Notes: generated from the sequence alone by a model not told the origin. DNA of 64,000 nt from JAGPUQ01 sp036961295 (GCA_036961295.1 JBALVX010000003.1:1-64000), one strand, 5' to 3'; positions 33,470 through 43,204 are shown, numbered from the stretch's first letter. Translations and numbers: made by a program.

Positions 33470-35986
33470 ATGGAAGAACAGTACCTCCCAGAGCTTGTCG
33501 AGCGCGACGCGCAAGGCTATTGGGAGTCGAATAAGGTATTTGAGGTTAGTGAGGATACCAGCAAAGAAAAATACTATTGCCTGGCGATGTTCCCCTACCC
33601 CAGCGGCAAGCTGCATATGGGACACGTGCGCAACTACACCATTGCCGATGTCATCAGCCGCTACCAACGCATGCTGGGCAAAAATGTGCTGCAACCGATG
33701 GGCTGGGACGCCTTCGGTCTACCCGCAGAAAACGCCGCGATTCAGAACAACACCGCGCCCGCCGCCTGGACTTACGACAATATCGCCTACATGAAGGCGC
33801 AGCTGAAAACCCTGGGTTTTGCCTACGACTGGACACGGGAACTCGCCACCTGCACCCCCGAGTACTACCGCTGGGAACAGTGGTTTTTTACCCGGCTGTA
33901 CGAGAAAGGCCTGGTGTATCGTAAAACCAGCGCAGTTAACTGGTGCCCCAAAGACCAAACGGTGCTCGCCAACGAACAAGTGGTGGATGGCTGCTGCTGG
34001 CGCTGCGATACCCCGGTGGAGCGCAAGGAAATCCCCCAGTGGTCCATCAAAATCACTGACTATGCCGAAGAACTACTGGCCGATCTCGATACCCTCGAAC
34101 ACTGGCCCGCGCAAGTGCGCACCATGCAGCGCAACTGGATCGGCAAAAGTCGCGGCGTCACCATCACCTTCGATCTAGCCGAAGCGATTGCCGAGCACAA
34201 TAGTTTTGATGTCTATACCACTCGGCCCGATACGCTGCTGGGCGTCACCTATCTTAGCCTCGCCGCTGAGCACCCGATCACTCGGGCACTGGCGGAACAC
34301 AACCCTGCACTCGCCGCGTTTATCGCGCAGTGCAAAAAACAGTCGATGGCCGAAGCTGATATGGCTTCCATGGAAAAACTCGGTATGGCGACGGGCCTCA
34401 CAGCGATGCACCCACTGACCGGAGAACCAGTACCGGTATGGGTCGCCAACTATGTGCTGATGGATTACGGCTCGGGCGCGGTGATGGCCGTGCCGGGGCA
34501 CGACCAGCGCGACTGGGAGTTTGCCAACAAGTACGCACTGCCGATTGTGCAGGTGATTGAACCCGTTGCTGGTTCAAAGGACGGCTCGAGAGATGCTTCG
34601 AAAGATGAGCCCAGTAATGACAGCCCCTGCGATATCAGCAAAGCGGCTTTTACTGAAAAGGGTCGGCTAGTCAACTCCGGCAGCTACACCGGATTACTCT
34701 TTGACGGAGCCTTTGATGCCATCGCAACCGATCTAAAAACAAGAGGTAAAGGCGAAGTAAGTACCAACTTCAGACTTCGAGACTGGGGCGTATCGCGGCA
34801 ACGCTACTGGGGAACACCGATCCCCATGCTGTACGATGCCGATGAATTCGAGATTCCAGTACCCGCCGACAAACTGCCGGTCTTACTACCCGAAGATGTG
34901 ACGATGGACGGCGTGCAATCACCCATCAAAGCCGACCCCGAGTGGCGCAAAGACAGCCTCAATGGCCAGGCCGTGACCCGCGAGACCGACACTTTCGACA
35001 CCTTCATGGAGTCCTCCTGGTACTACGCGCGCTTCACCTGCCCAGACTACGACCAGGGCATGCTCGACCCAGAGCGCGCTAACTACTGGCTGCCGGTGGA
35101 TCAATATATCGGCGGCATCGAGCACGCCATTTTGCACCTGCTCTACGCCCGCTTCTTTCACAAACTGATGCGCGACGAGGGCTTGCTTAGCTCCGACGAG
35201 CCCTTCACCCGCCTGTTGTGTCAGGGCATGGTGCTGAAAGATGGCAGCAAAATGTCCAAGTCCAAGGGCAATACCATTGACCCCCAGGGTCTGATTACCC
35301 AATACGGTGCCGATACGGTGCGACTCTTCACCATGTTCGCCGCGCCACCGGAACAATCGCTGGAATGGTCGGACGAAGGTGTCGCTGGCGCCCACCGCTT
35401 TTTGAAGCGCCTGTGGAAAGCCGTGCATGGGCATCTGGCTCAACTTGCCGGCGGGCAACCACCCAGCATTGATGCCAACACACTGACCGAGGCCGAAAAG
35501 TCTCTGCGCCGCAAAACTCACGAAACCATCGCCAAGGTCAGCGACGACTATGGCCGCCGCCAAACCTTCAATACCGCAATCGCTGCAGTAATGGAGCTGC
35601 TTAACGAGCTCGGCAGGTTCGATGGCAACACCCCGTCCACCTCGAGTATCAGGCAAGAGGCCCTGGAAGCGGCGGTATTACTGCTAACGCCCATCGCCCC
35701 TCACATTACCCACACACTATGGGGATATTTGGGTCATACTGAATCGGTCACCGATGCACCCTGGCCCCGCGTGGACGAAAGCGCACTGACTCGCGATACT
35801 ATCGAGGTAGTTATCCAGGTCAATGGTAAAGTACGGGCTAAGCTACAGGTGCCAAGTAATGCAGATAAGCAGTTTATTGAAACCGCTGCACTGGCAGACC
35901 CCAATGCACAACGCTTTACGGAAGGCCTTAGCATCCGTAAAGTAATCGTAGTGCCCGGCAAGCTGGTAAATATTGTCGCTAATTGA
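33470..35986 (+). CDS. leuS: LeuS, leucyl-tRNA synthetase
   Basis: A class I synthetase charging tRNA-Leu. The HIGH-type motif appears as PYPSGKLHMGHVRNY and the KMSKS motif as KDGSKMSKSKGNTIDPQGL. The CP1 editing domain has TTRPDTLLGVTYLSLAAEHP with the editing Thr-rich loop. Length from ATG 33470 is 838 residues; MEEQYLP fits the family start, and a TTG at 33455 is an alternative. A short charged stretch (DGSRDASKDEPSNDSPCD) is an unusual insertion in the editing domain. It leads leuS-lptE-holA. Confidence 0.97.
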   Translation: MEEQYLPELVERDAQGYWESNKVFEVSEDTSKEKYYCLAMFPYPSGKLHMGHVRNYTIADVISRYQRMLGKNVLQPMGWDAFGLPAENAAIQNNTAPAAWTYDNIAYMKAQLKTLGFAYDWTRELATCTPEYYRWEQWFFTRLYEKGLVYRKTSAVNWCPKDQTVLANEQVVDGCCWRCDTPVERKEIPQWSIKITDYAEELLADLDTLEHWPAQVRTMQRNWIGKSRGVTITFDLAEAIAEHNSFDVYTTRPDTLLGVTYLSLAAEHPITRALAEHNPALAAFIAQCKKQSMAEADMASMEKLGMATGLTAMHPLTGEPVPVWVANYVLMDYGSGAVMAVPGHDQRDWEFANKYALPIVQVIEPVAGSKDGSRDASKDEPSNDSPCDISKAAFTEKGRLVNSGSYTGLLFDGAFDAIATDLKTRGKGEVSTNFRLRDWGVSRQRYWGTPIPMLYDADEFEIPVPADKLPVLLPEDVTMDGVQSPIKADPEWRKDSLNGQAVTRETDTFDTFMESSWYYARFTCPDYDQGMLDPERANYWLPVDQYIGGIEHAILHLLYARFFHKLMRDEGLLSSDEPFTRLLCQGMVLKDGSKMSKSKGNTIDPQGLITQYGADTVRLFTMFAAPPEQSLEWSDEGVAGAHRFLKRLWKAVHGHLAQLAGGQPPSIDANTLTEAEKSLRRKTHETIAKVSDDYGRRQTFNTAIAAVMELLNELGRFDGNTPSTSSIRQEALEAAVLLLTPIAPHITHTLWGYLGHTESVTDAPWPRVDESALTRDTIEVVIQVNGKVRAKLQVPSNADKQFIETAALADPNAQRFTEGLSIRKVIVVPGKLVNIVAN

Positions 35987-36057
35987 CTAACACTATTAGA
36001 ATTATTTTTTAAACTACATTTGTTTTTAAATCACACTCGGCTAAAAGATTATTTATT

Positions 36058-36666
36058 ATGAAGCGACCCTATTTATTCGCGCACCGTTTATTATTCGCAA
36101 ATCCTTTATTGGCAAACCCTTTATTGGCAAACAAGGCCGTAGCGCTTAGAGCCTTGACGATCCTGCTCACCACCCTGCTGATCAGCAACTGTGGCTGGCA
36201 CTTGCGCGGTTACGGTAATGCGCCGCAAGCCATCAACAGTATCTACATCAGTAGCAAGAATGCCGACGACGATCTGGTTCGGGAACTGGAACGCGCCCTG
36301 CGCGCTCAGGATGTTGCCGTCAAAGACAACGCCAATGAAGCCGAATACGGTTTAATTATCCTCGACCAGCGCAGCAAACGCCGCACCGCCACTGTCAGTG
36401 GCAGCGCCCGTATCTCCGAACAAGAGCTTAGCGAAAGTGTCGACTTTACCGTAGTTGCCAGCGATGGCAGCACCGCCCTGGCACTAAGCACCGCTACGGT
36501 AGATCGAATTTTTGAATACAACGAAGACAATATCCTCGCCACCGACGACGAAGCCAGCTTGTTGCGCAGCGAAATGCAGCGCGACCTGGTGCGCCAAATT
36601 CTAAATCGATTACAAGCGGTTGGTCGAAGTACAGCCCCCACGAGCAGCGATGCCACTGCGCCCTGA
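36058..36666 (+). CDS. lptE: LptE, LPS-assembly lipoprotein
   Basis: The outer-membrane lipoprotein that plugs LptD during LPS insertion. The lipobox is LISNC, with Cys near residue 44, followed by GWHLRGYGNAP, a family signature. The N-terminal region before the signal is stretched by FANPLLANPLLAN, from a triple 15-bp repeat, which lengthens the charged and hydrophobic lead. 202 residues in all. Its 3' end overlaps the holA start by 17 bases. LptD, its partner, is at 46729-49509. Confidence 0.93.
   Translation: MKRPYLFAHRLLFANPLLANPLLANKAVALRALTILLTTLLISNCGWHLRGYGNAPQAINSIYISSKNADDDLVRELERALRAQDVAVKDNANEAEYGLIILDQRSKRRTATVSGSARISEQELSESVDFTVVASDGSTALALSTATVDRIFEYNEDNILATDDEASLLRSEMQRDLVRQILNRLQAVGRSTAPTSSDATAP
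36091..36135 (+). repeat. three in-frame 15-bp tandem repeats in lptE
   Basis: Units at 36091-36105, 36106-36120 and 36121-36135 share TTATT.GCAAA. The second and third are TTATTGGCAAACCCT and TTATTGGCAAACAAG. They add LFANP-LLANP-LLANK ahead of the signal peptide. Confidence 0.75.
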
Positions 36667-37711
36667 GCACCTTGATGCCCATCTAAAGGATTCACTGGCA
36701 TCGGCTTATCTGATTACTGGCGACGAAACTCTGCTGGTTCAGGAAGCCGCCGACCAGATCCGCGCTACCGCCCGCGCCCAGGGTTTTAGCGAACGCCAAA
36801 TCTATCAGGTAGATAACCGCTATTTTGACTGGGATCCCCTGCTCGCCGAAGCCAACAGCCCATCGTTGTTCGCCGATAAAAAAATTCTCGAAGTTCGTCT
36901 CGCTACTGGCAAACCCGGTGACGCTGGCAGCAAAGCCATTGCCGAACTCTGCGAACACCTCGCCGACGATAATTTATTGTTGGTGATTGCGCCCAAGCTG
37001 GACAAAGCGTCACTAAAAACCAAATGGGCCAAGGCGCTGGACAAGACCGGGGCTATCATTCAAATCTGGCCGGTCAATGCCGCCCAGTTACCGCGCTGGA
37101 TCGATGCCCGGCTAAAACAAGCCGGAATCACCGCTAACCGCCAGGTGGTAGAAATTCTCGCCGAACGGGTTGAGGGCAATCTGCTCGCCGCCGCTCAAGA
37201 AGTAGAAAAACTCAAATTACTCGCCCCCGACGGAAAGGTCGATGCCAGCATTGTCTCTGCGGCGGTATCGGATTCTGCCCGCTACAATGTGTTTGATCTA
37301 ATCGACAAAACCCTTAGCGGCGACGCTCAAGGAGCAACTCACGTCTTACGGGGTTTGCAGGAGGAAGGTGTCGAACCCATGGCGGTATTGTGGGCACTGA
37401 CCCGCGAAGTGCGCACGCTGGCCAGAAGCGCAGAGGCCGTCGCCAATGGCGTCCGCCCGGAACAAGCACTCAACCAACCCGGCGTATGGGAGCAACGCAA
37501 AACGGCTTTGCGCAAAGCGCTGCATCGAATGTCTCCCGCCCAGGCCAACTTATTACTACGCCAAATTGCCGGCACCGACCGGGCTATCAAGGGGATGCGC
37601 GAGGCATCGCCCTGGAATGAATTACTCGATGTGGTGCTGTCCCTCAGTGGTCACAACGCCGTCCACCCGCGCAATTTGCGCCTGGGCTTGAGTGATGCGC
37701 GAGATCGCTAA
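36650..37711 (+). CDS. holA: HolA, DNA polymerase III delta subunit
   Basis: The clamp-loader subunit that opens the sliding clamp. The 353-residue protein begins MPLRPEHLDAHL inside the end of lptE, then SLASAYLITGDETLLVQEAAD. Family features seen are FFADKKILEVRL-like LFADKKILEVRL, LLLVIAPKLDK and the C-terminal KTALRKALHRMSPAQANLLLR region. ATG 36650 is chosen over a start 30 bases earlier because it matches family N termini. Gene order leuS-lptE-holA is standard for gammaproteobacteria. Confidence 0.95.
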   Translation: MPLRPEHLDAHLKDSLASAYLITGDETLLVQEAADQIRATARAQGFSERQIYQVDNRYFDWDPLLAEANSPSLFADKKILEVRLATGKPGDAGSKAIAELCEHLADDNLLLVIAPKLDKASLKTKWAKALDKTGAIIQIWPVNAAQLPRWIDARLKQAGITANRQVVEILAERVEGNLLAAAQEVEKLKLLAPDGKVDASIVSAAVSDSARYNVFDLIDKTLSGDAQGATHVLRGLQEEGVEPMAVLWALTREVRTLARSAEAVANGVRPEQALNQPGVWEQRKTALRKALHRMSPAQANLLLRQIAGTDRAIKGMREASPWNELLDVVLSLSGHNAVHPRNLRLGLSDARDR

Positions 37712-37745
37712 ACTTTCTATCTGCCATACCCCTTAGGAGAACACT

Positions 37746-38762
37746 GTGATTAGCCGTGAAATCCACTTAGTGAAACGACCCAAAGCCGCGCCGGACGCCA
37801 GCCATTTCAAGCTGGTGGAAACCGAGGTGCCAGATACCCTCGAAGCCGATCAGGTATTGGTTAAAAATCTATGGATGTCGGTCGACCCCTACATGCGCCC
37901 ACGGATGAACGACGTCAAAAGTTATATCCCACCCTATCAAGTTGGCGAAGTCCTAGAGGGCGGCGCAATCGGCCTCGTCATTGCCTCTAAGAACGACAAA
38001 TTACCGATAGGGACTTATGTCGAAAGCATGAATGGCTGGCGGGAGTACTTTGTGTCTGGTCGCAGGGGGCTCGGCATCCGCGACACCTCTCACGTAGCGC
38101 CACAGGACTATCTCGGCATTATGGGTATGCCGGGTATTACCGCCTACGTCGGCACTACGGTACTCGGCGCGGCTAAGGCCGGCGATACCGTTTATGTTTC
38201 CGGAGCTGCCGGTGCGGTGGGCTCTCTAGTATGCCAAATCGCCAAAGCCCTGGGATGCACTGTGATGGGCAGCGCGGGCTCTGATGAAAAAGTCGACTGG
38301 TTACTAAACAGCGCACATATTGACGGAGCGTTTAACTATCGCAACGAAGCCAACCAAAGCGCCGCCATTGCCCAAGTATGCCCCAAAGGTATCGATTTGT
38401 TTTTTGACAACGTCGGTGGCTCGCAGCTGGATGCGGCTCTAATGAATATGAGAAAAAATGGCCGCGTGATTTTGTGCGGCAGCATCGAAAATTATAACGC
38501 CCCCTCTAAAGATCGGCAGGGTGTTAAAAACCTGTTTCGAGCGATTGCCATGGGGCTTAGCATCAAGGGCTTTATTATTTTTGACTATATGGCGGATCAC
38601 CAGAAAGCCTTTGTCGAAGATATGGCTCGCTGGCGCGGAGAAGGGAAAATCCAGAATCAAGAAACCATTTTAAACGGTATAGAGCGCGCACCCGAGGCTT
38701 TTCTCGGACTGTTTTCTGGTGCCAATTTAGGCAAAATGCTGGTTAAACTCGCAGACGAATAA
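37746..38762 (+). CDS. MDR-family NADP-dependent oxidoreductase (CurA/YncB-like)
   Basis: A 338-residue zinc-free medium-chain dehydrogenase/reductase of the leukotriene B4 dehydrogenase-like group, which reduces enone double bonds with NADPH. The cofactor loop is VYVSGAAGAVGSLVCQIAKA (about 153-172). LWMSVDPYMRPRM is the family signature. IDLFFDNVGG and GRVILCGSIENYN complete it. The start is GTG at 37746 with TAGGAG before it. It follows holA by 34 bases on the same strand. Confidence 0.92.
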   Translation: MISREIHLVKRPKAAPDASHFKLVETEVPDTLEADQVLVKNLWMSVDPYMRPRMNDVKSYIPPYQVGEVLEGGAIGLVIASKNDKLPIGTYVESMNGWREYFVSGRRGLGIRDTSHVAPQDYLGIMGMPGITAYVGTTVLGAAKAGDTVYVSGAAGAVGSLVCQIAKALGCTVMGSAGSDEKVDWLLNSAHIDGAFNYRNEANQSAAIAQVCPKGIDLFFDNVGGSQLDAALMNMRKNGRVILCGSIENYNAPSKDRQGVKNLFRAIAMGLSIKGFIIFDYMADHQKAFVEDMARWRGEGKIQNQETILNGIERAPEAFLGLFSGANLGKMLVKLADE

Positions 38763-38862
38763 ATAGTCGTTTTTATTGAATTGAATTTTTATTTAATAGA
38801 GCTTTTTTAATCGGGCTTTTTAATCGAGACTGGCTTTAAGCCTATTCAGTTTTTAGCCGTAT

Positions 38863-39627
38863 TCAATTCCGACCCTGCCAATGCGCTCGAAACTGTCTAG
38901 CCGTGCGTCCACTTTTGGAAGCGCGAGTCATGGCAAACTGTTTGGCGGCGCGATGCAATTTTTTTCGATCACCGTCAAAGTCGGCGAACAAATAATCTAC
39001 AATATCCAAATACATGCCGGTAGTGTTGGGATAAAACGACAGCCATAAGCCAAAGCGATCCGCCAGTGACAATTTTTCTTCCACGGTATCGCCGTAGTGT
39101 AATTCGCCATCGACGATATCGACGCCCTGGTTGTCCGCTTTTTGCTCGGCAACTAAATGGCGGCGATTAGAGGTGGCGTAAATCAACACGTTTTCTGGCG
39201 GAAGCTCGATGGATCCTTCCAGTACGCTTTTGAGATGTTTGTAGAGCGTTTCATCCGCTTCAAATGAAAGGTCATCACAAAAAATTATAAAACGTTGTGG
39301 CAGGTTTGAAATATCATCAACGATATCCTGAAGGTCAGCGAGGTCGTCTTTATCAATTTCTATCACCCGCAAACCCGCATCGGCGTACTCGTTGAGCAGC
39401 GCTTTCACCAACGACGACTTACCCGTGCCCCGGCTGCCCCACATCAAAGCGTTGCGCGCGGGCTCACCGCGAAGAAACTGCTCGGTATTGCGCACCAACT
39501 CGTCTTTCTGCCGATCTATGCCCAGTAAATCTTCGAGCTGCACGCTATCAAAACGCTGTACCGCGCGCAAACTGGTTTTGCGAGAGCGCCAAACGCCAGC
39601 GCGAATGATCTGCCAGTCAATTGTCAT
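38863..39627 (-). CDS. DUF815 family AAA ATPase
   Basis: The 254-residue protein is an ATP-binding protein of the DUF815 group. The N-terminal lead LEDLLGIDRQKDELVRNTEQ precedes Walker A LMWGSRGTGKSSLVKALLNE (about 61-80). FIIFCDDLSFEADETLYKHL (about 112-131) is the Walker B, followed by IYATSNRRHLV as sensor 1. The role is unknown; a chaperone-like or motor role is possible. It has no operon partner: it is convergent with the oxidoreductase and is followed by a 100-base AT-rich gap with no clear terminator. Confidence 0.9.
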   Translation of the reverse strand: MTIDWQIIRAGVWRSRKTSLRAVQRFDSVQLEDLLGIDRQKDELVRNTEQFLRGEPARNALMWGSRGTGKSSLVKALLNEYADAGLRVIEIDKDDLADLQDIVDDISNLPQRFIIFCDDLSFEADETLYKHLKSVLEGSIELPPENVLIYATSNRRHLVAEQKADNQGVDIVDGELHYGDTVEEKLSLADRFGLWLSFYPNTTGMYLDIVDYLFADFDGDRKKLHRAAKQFAMTRASKSGRTARQFRAHWQGRN

Positions 39628-39759
39628 CGACTGTCCCTATTTGAAAAACGTGAATTTTTATTTTGGATCGAAATACAACAACGACGTGCTTTGAAGTAGA
39701 GTTTTTAAATAACACAGACCAAGTAAGAAAATTTATCGTGGGCCTCCGTCGTTTTCCCT

Positions 39760-40203
39760 TTAACGGCAACTGCTAGGCAAAAAATTAGTCACAATTCCAT
39801 TAACCGATGCGGCCTGGCAGGTCCAGTCAAAACCAGATTCGCTGGCTGTCGGCACTAACTGCAGCAGGTTGTCAGTCCCTAATTGAGGGAGATTTAACTC
39901 AACAGTTATAGTACCTGCGCTTGGGTCACTACCGATGCTGACACCCGTTACCGTTTGACGAGCATAATCTGTCGAAGGGCCAAGGCCGGCTTCGAGATTA
40001 GTAACAGGAAATGTACTATTACTTACATAAAAGGCCATCACATCTGTTTTTGCAGCAGACATCATCCCGACTCCCTCACTCACCTTTGCCCGCGTCGTGT
40101 AATTCACATAAGCCGGCAACGCGACCGCAGCCAAGATGCTGATAACTGCCAGTACAACCATCAGCTCAACCATCGTAAACCCCTTCAGACTATTTGACTT
40201 CAT
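39760..40203 (-). CDS. pilA: type IV pilin (PilA-like)
   Basis: A 147-residue prepilin. The leader MKSNSLKG is cleaved before FTMVELMVVLAVISILAAVA, with Glu5 of the mature protein present. The C-terminal disulfide loop is FDWTC...FLPSSCR, as in major pilins. I place the start at ATG 40203 with GGGAG eight bases before it; the open frame upstream only overlaps the HAMP gene. It begins inside the last 14 bases of the HAMP gene, so translation is coupled. No other pilus assembly genes are nearby. Confidence 0.92.
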   Translation of the reverse strand: MKSNSLKGFTMVELMVVLAVISILAAVALPAYVNYTTRAKVSEGVGMMSAAKTDVMAFYVSNSTFPVTNLEAGLGPSTDYARQTVTGVSIGSDPSAGTITVELNLPQLGTDNLLQLVPTASESGFDWTCQAASVNGIVTNFLPSSCR

Positions 40204-40714
40204 CCTCATTGCTCCCTGCCAAGGTAAACTCCTTAAGTATGTCCTGCAAATCCGTAATAGCGTTCTGTATTTCTGGGGAGTCGGCACTACAGGCTCGCAC
40301 TGCACCAACTTTCTGTTGAATGCACAATAATCTATCCCTGGTCGCAGAAATCGCCCTGTTTATCGATTCGGCAATCTCTTTAAATTCGTCTTTCTCTCTA
40401 AGCGCCAGATGAGCCGTTAAATCACCCCGTTCAATTTTTTCCAGCGCCAGACTGAATGCGTAAACAGGGCCCACCACACGATGAGACAAACGAAGTGATA
40501 TAAACCATACCGAGACAAACAATACAATCTCAGTAATCGCAATGACAATAACCCCTTTTTGCGTAACGTTGATATCGACGCCTATCAATTGGGGCGCTAA
40601 CACACTGGCAATCAACAGGAGGTTAATAGTCAGTATTATTAAGCTGACCAACAATTTCGCCAAACGAAATTGATATTCTGTATTGATAACGATTTTTTTT
40701 CTATTATTTTCCAT
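40190..40714 (-). CDS. HAMP-domain membrane protein upstream of pilin
   Basis: The 174-residue protein has two membrane helices (about 20-43 and 55-77), then a HAMP domain: VVGPVYAFSLALEKIERGDL...LREKDEFKEIAESIN (about 82-118), and a short helical tail. There is no kinase, methyl-accepting or cyclase output domain. Standing alone before a pilin gene with overlapping ends, it may sense membrane or pilus state, or help the pilin. Its function is not known. Confidence 0.85.
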   Translation of the reverse strand: MENNRKKIVINTEYQFRLAKLLVSLIILTINLLLIASVLAPQLIGVDINVTQKGVIVIAITEIVLFVSVWFISLRLSHRVVGPVYAFSLALEKIERGDLTAHLALREKDEFKEIAESINRAISATRDRLLCIQQKVGAVRACSADSPEIQNAITDLQDILKEFTLAGSNEDEVK

Positions 40715-40808
40715 ATCTATCCGCTCTTGATCACTGCTGGGTTAGAGTTCTTTCTCCCCCACCACACCGATATCCCCTTAGAGGGCGATTGCACCTAAAT
40801 ATAACCTA

Positions 40809-40834
40809 GCTAACGGCGAAACCCCGCCGATAGC
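40809..40834 (-). other. strong stem-loop in the leader of the HAMP-pilin unit
   Basis: On either strand GCTA, one mismatch, CGGCG, a 6-base loop, CGCCG, one mismatch and TAGC fold into a 9-bp stem. It is 95 bases upstream of the HAMP start in a 313-base gap (40715-41027) with no other gene. No U-run follows, so it is not a standard terminator. A structured 5' leader of the pilin transcript is possible, but no known riboswitch core was recognised. Confidence 0.35.
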
Positions 40835-41027
40835 GGATAGAATAAACGTCTCCTTTGGTTGAGGCAAGCTCCTTTCCTGGGCGGTCGCTCTCGGCCCACC
40901 TGAGGATTAGTAGCCTCGCTTCACGAAAAGCTCCCATGAGCCTGACGGTTAGTTCGATCACAGGCATTGAAAGCTGGCAATTTCTGTATTTTCAGAGGGA
41001 TACGCTTTGCTTTGTAAAGCCTGGTAA

Positions 41028-41414
41028 CTAATTTGGTAATATCGCTCCGTGCAAAAGTCGCCGCCAGATAAAAATACCTAGACAACCCAAGCCAAGCCCC
41101 AGGGTATTCGCCACTACGTCCCAAAGTTCCATAAATCGATAGCCAGTGAGCTGTTGTAATATTTCGATCACCACACCGTAACAAAGCAGCCCTACAAACA
41201 AGGGCCACCGAAATACCAACCCCGGAAATGATAGCCAGCCCAGGGTGTATAACACCGCATAGCTGGCGGCGTGCATCATTTTATCCTGGCCGGGAAACCA
41301 CATGTCGCCCGTAACCGGAAGCAGTGCCAGGCCTGTCGCGGTCACCAGTAATGAGGTAAAACATGCTCGCCACATCCACCTTAATCGATCTTTTTTTAAC
41401 GCTGTCAAAATCAC
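41028..41414 (-). CDS. VanZ-like small membrane protein
   Basis: The 128-residue protein has four hydrophobic helices and the VanZ-family layout: WFPGQDKMMHAASYAVLYTLG, with the conserved DKxxHxxxYxxL pattern near 43-56, then ILQQLTGYRFMELWDVVANTLG, with ExxQ-like and D..NTLG elements near 85-107. Members are linked to glycopeptide tolerance or lipid and cell-envelope functions, mostly without known chemistry. It stands alone on the minus strand, divergent from the acyl-CoA synthetase. Confidence 0.87.
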   Translation of the reverse strand: MILTALKKDRLRWMWRACFTSLLVTATGLALLPVTGDMWFPGQDKMMHAASYAVLYTLGWLSFPGLVFRWPLFVGLLCYGVVIEILQQLTGYRFMELWDVVANTLGLGLGCLGIFIWRRLLHGAILPN

Positions 41415-41634
41415 TCGGTCCTTATAAAATTATTAATCCAGGTAGCAGTGTAACGCTCTATTCACAGATAAACCCTGGCAAACAAGGTCAACAGATTTCC
41501 ATGATTGATCACTAGTCCAGAAATTGGTAATCTGCGCGAGCTTAGCATTTACTCATTGGCTGATTAATGACTCTGGATCGGCGCTCAATATTAAGTGTTA
41601 CTGTAATAAATACTAAACTATAAAAGAGGTTGTT

Positions 41635-43173
41635 ATGGATCAGGGCTTAGGATATTGGACGACCAAACGGGAGATGATCTCCGGTAACCGACTAGCAATT
41701 GTTAACCGCCATCGCCGTTTCACTTACAAAGAATTTAATCGCCGCTGCAATCGGCTGGCTAATGCCTTGCGCGACAGCGGTGTGCGCCCCGGTGACCGGG
41801 TGTCTTCGTTACTGCAAAATGGTAACGAACAATTAGAGCTGATCTTTGCCGTTGCCAAGCTAGGCGCGATTTTTCTGCCCATCAATTTTCGCCTTACGGT
41901 ACCGGAAATCGAATACATCATTCAAGATTCTGGCGCGCGCACCTTCTTTTATCACGCCGAATTTGCCCACCTTACGGAAGGTCTGCAAAAGGTCGTACAC
42001 TTTGATACCGTTGTCTACTGTGGCCGCAGCAGCACCTGCGATGACGACGCCGAATACGAAGGCCTATTGGCCGCTGCCTCGGACGAGGAAATTAACGCCA
42101 CCGTAAATCCCGACGATGTCGCCTTACTTATGTACACCTCCGGCACCACGGGTCGCCCTAAAGGCGCGATGCTCACCCACGCCAACCATGCTTGGAACGT
42201 TTTTCACACCACTCAGCGCCTGCCGATTCAGGCCGACACCGTTGCTCTCGGCGTAGCGCCGATGTTCCATATCGGTGGCACCAGTGTCACCGTATTGCCG
42301 ACGCTATTTCAGGGCGGTACTGTAGTGACCCTGCCCGAGTTCGATGCAGTCAAAGTGCTGGAAGCCACCGAGCAGGAAAAAATTACCGCATTGTTCTGCG
42401 TGCCGTCGATGTGGCAAATGATTGTCGAGGAACTGGAGAACAAAAAATACGACTTAACTTCGGTCGAGTTTTTAATGACCGGTGCTGCGCCCACACCCAT
42501 GAGTATCTTGAAATACTTCCAGTCCCGAGATTTGCCGATTTACGAAGGCTTCGGTATGACCGAGTTAGCCCCTCTGGTATCCATCCTCGATAAATGGGAC
42601 TGTGAACGCAAAAATGGCTCTGTTGGCTATCCGGCCTTCCATGTGGATGTCCGCATTATCGATGACAACGGTCAAGACATGCCCGCCACCGAGATCGGTG
42701 AGATTCTCTGCCGTGGCCCCAACATGATGAAGGGCTACTGGAACAAACCGGAAGCGACTGCGGAGGCGTTGCGCGGCGGCTGGTACCACTCCGGTGATTT
42801 AGGCTACCTCGACGACGAGGGCTATCTCTATGTCGTCGATCGCAAAAAAGACATGATTATCAGCGGTGGTGAAAATGTTTATCCGGCGGAATTGGAGCAG
42901 GCCATCTACGGGCACGAAGCCGTTGCCGAAGTGGCGGTGATCGGTATTCCCCATGAAAAATGGCAAGAGGTTCCCGCCGCCTGCATCGTGCTGAAAGAAG
43001 GCGCGAGTATGACTGAGGATGAGTTAATCGAATTCTGCAGTGAATGCCTGGCGCGATTTAAAGTACCCAAAACCGCTTTTTTTATGGACGAGCTACCCAA
43101 ATCTGGAGCCGGTAAAATTCTAAAAACAGAATTGCGCAAAATGCACGGGGGTATTACCGTAGCGGCAAAGTAG
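41635..43173 (+). CDS. long-chain acyl-CoA synthetase/AMP-dependent ligase
   Basis: A 512-residue ANL-superfamily ligase activating a carboxylic acid with ATP, then CoA. The core motif is LMYTSGTTGRPKGAMLTH (about 165-182). YEGFGMTELAPL is the A5 motif, GWYHSGDLGYLDDEGYLYVV the hinge motif, and PKSGAGKILKTEL holds the final catalytic Lys. The substrate is probably a medium- or long-chain fatty acid, but that is not decided. A terminator follows 38 bases past its stop. Confidence 0.92.
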   Translation: MDQGLGYWTTKREMISGNRLAIVNRHRRFTYKEFNRRCNRLANALRDSGVRPGDRVSSLLQNGNEQLELIFAVAKLGAIFLPINFRLTVPEIEYIIQDSGARTFFYHAEFAHLTEGLQKVVHFDTVVYCGRSSTCDDDAEYEGLLAAASDEEINATVNPDDVALLMYTSGTTGRPKGAMLTHANHAWNVFHTTQRLPIQADTVALGVAPMFHIGGTSVTVLPTLFQGGTVVTLPEFDAVKVLEATEQEKITALFCVPSMWQMIVEELENKKYDLTSVEFLMTGAAPTPMSILKYFQSRDLPIYEGFGMTELAPLVSILDKWDCERKNGSVGYPAFHVDVRIIDDNGQDMPATEIGEILCRGPNMMKGYWNKPEATAEALRGGWYHSGDLGYLDDEGYLYVVDRKKDMIISGGENVYPAELEQAIYGHEAVAEVAVIGIPHEKWQEVPAACIVLKEGASMTEDELIEFCSECLARFKVPKTAFFMDELPKSGAGKILKTELRKMHGGITVAAK

Positions 43174-43204
43174 CCCGCCAAGTCGCAATCAAACCTCCAA
43201 ATAT

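Noticed and set aside
40800..40920. Possible cyclic di-GMP riboswitch before the pilin unit
   Set aside because: The conserved core of the class I aptamer could not be found on either strand; only a hairpin is clear.
40921..41208. Minus-strand ORF of 95 codons overlapping the VanZ-like gene
   Set aside because: It is a shadow frame; the VanZ-like frame has clear membrane helices and family residues.
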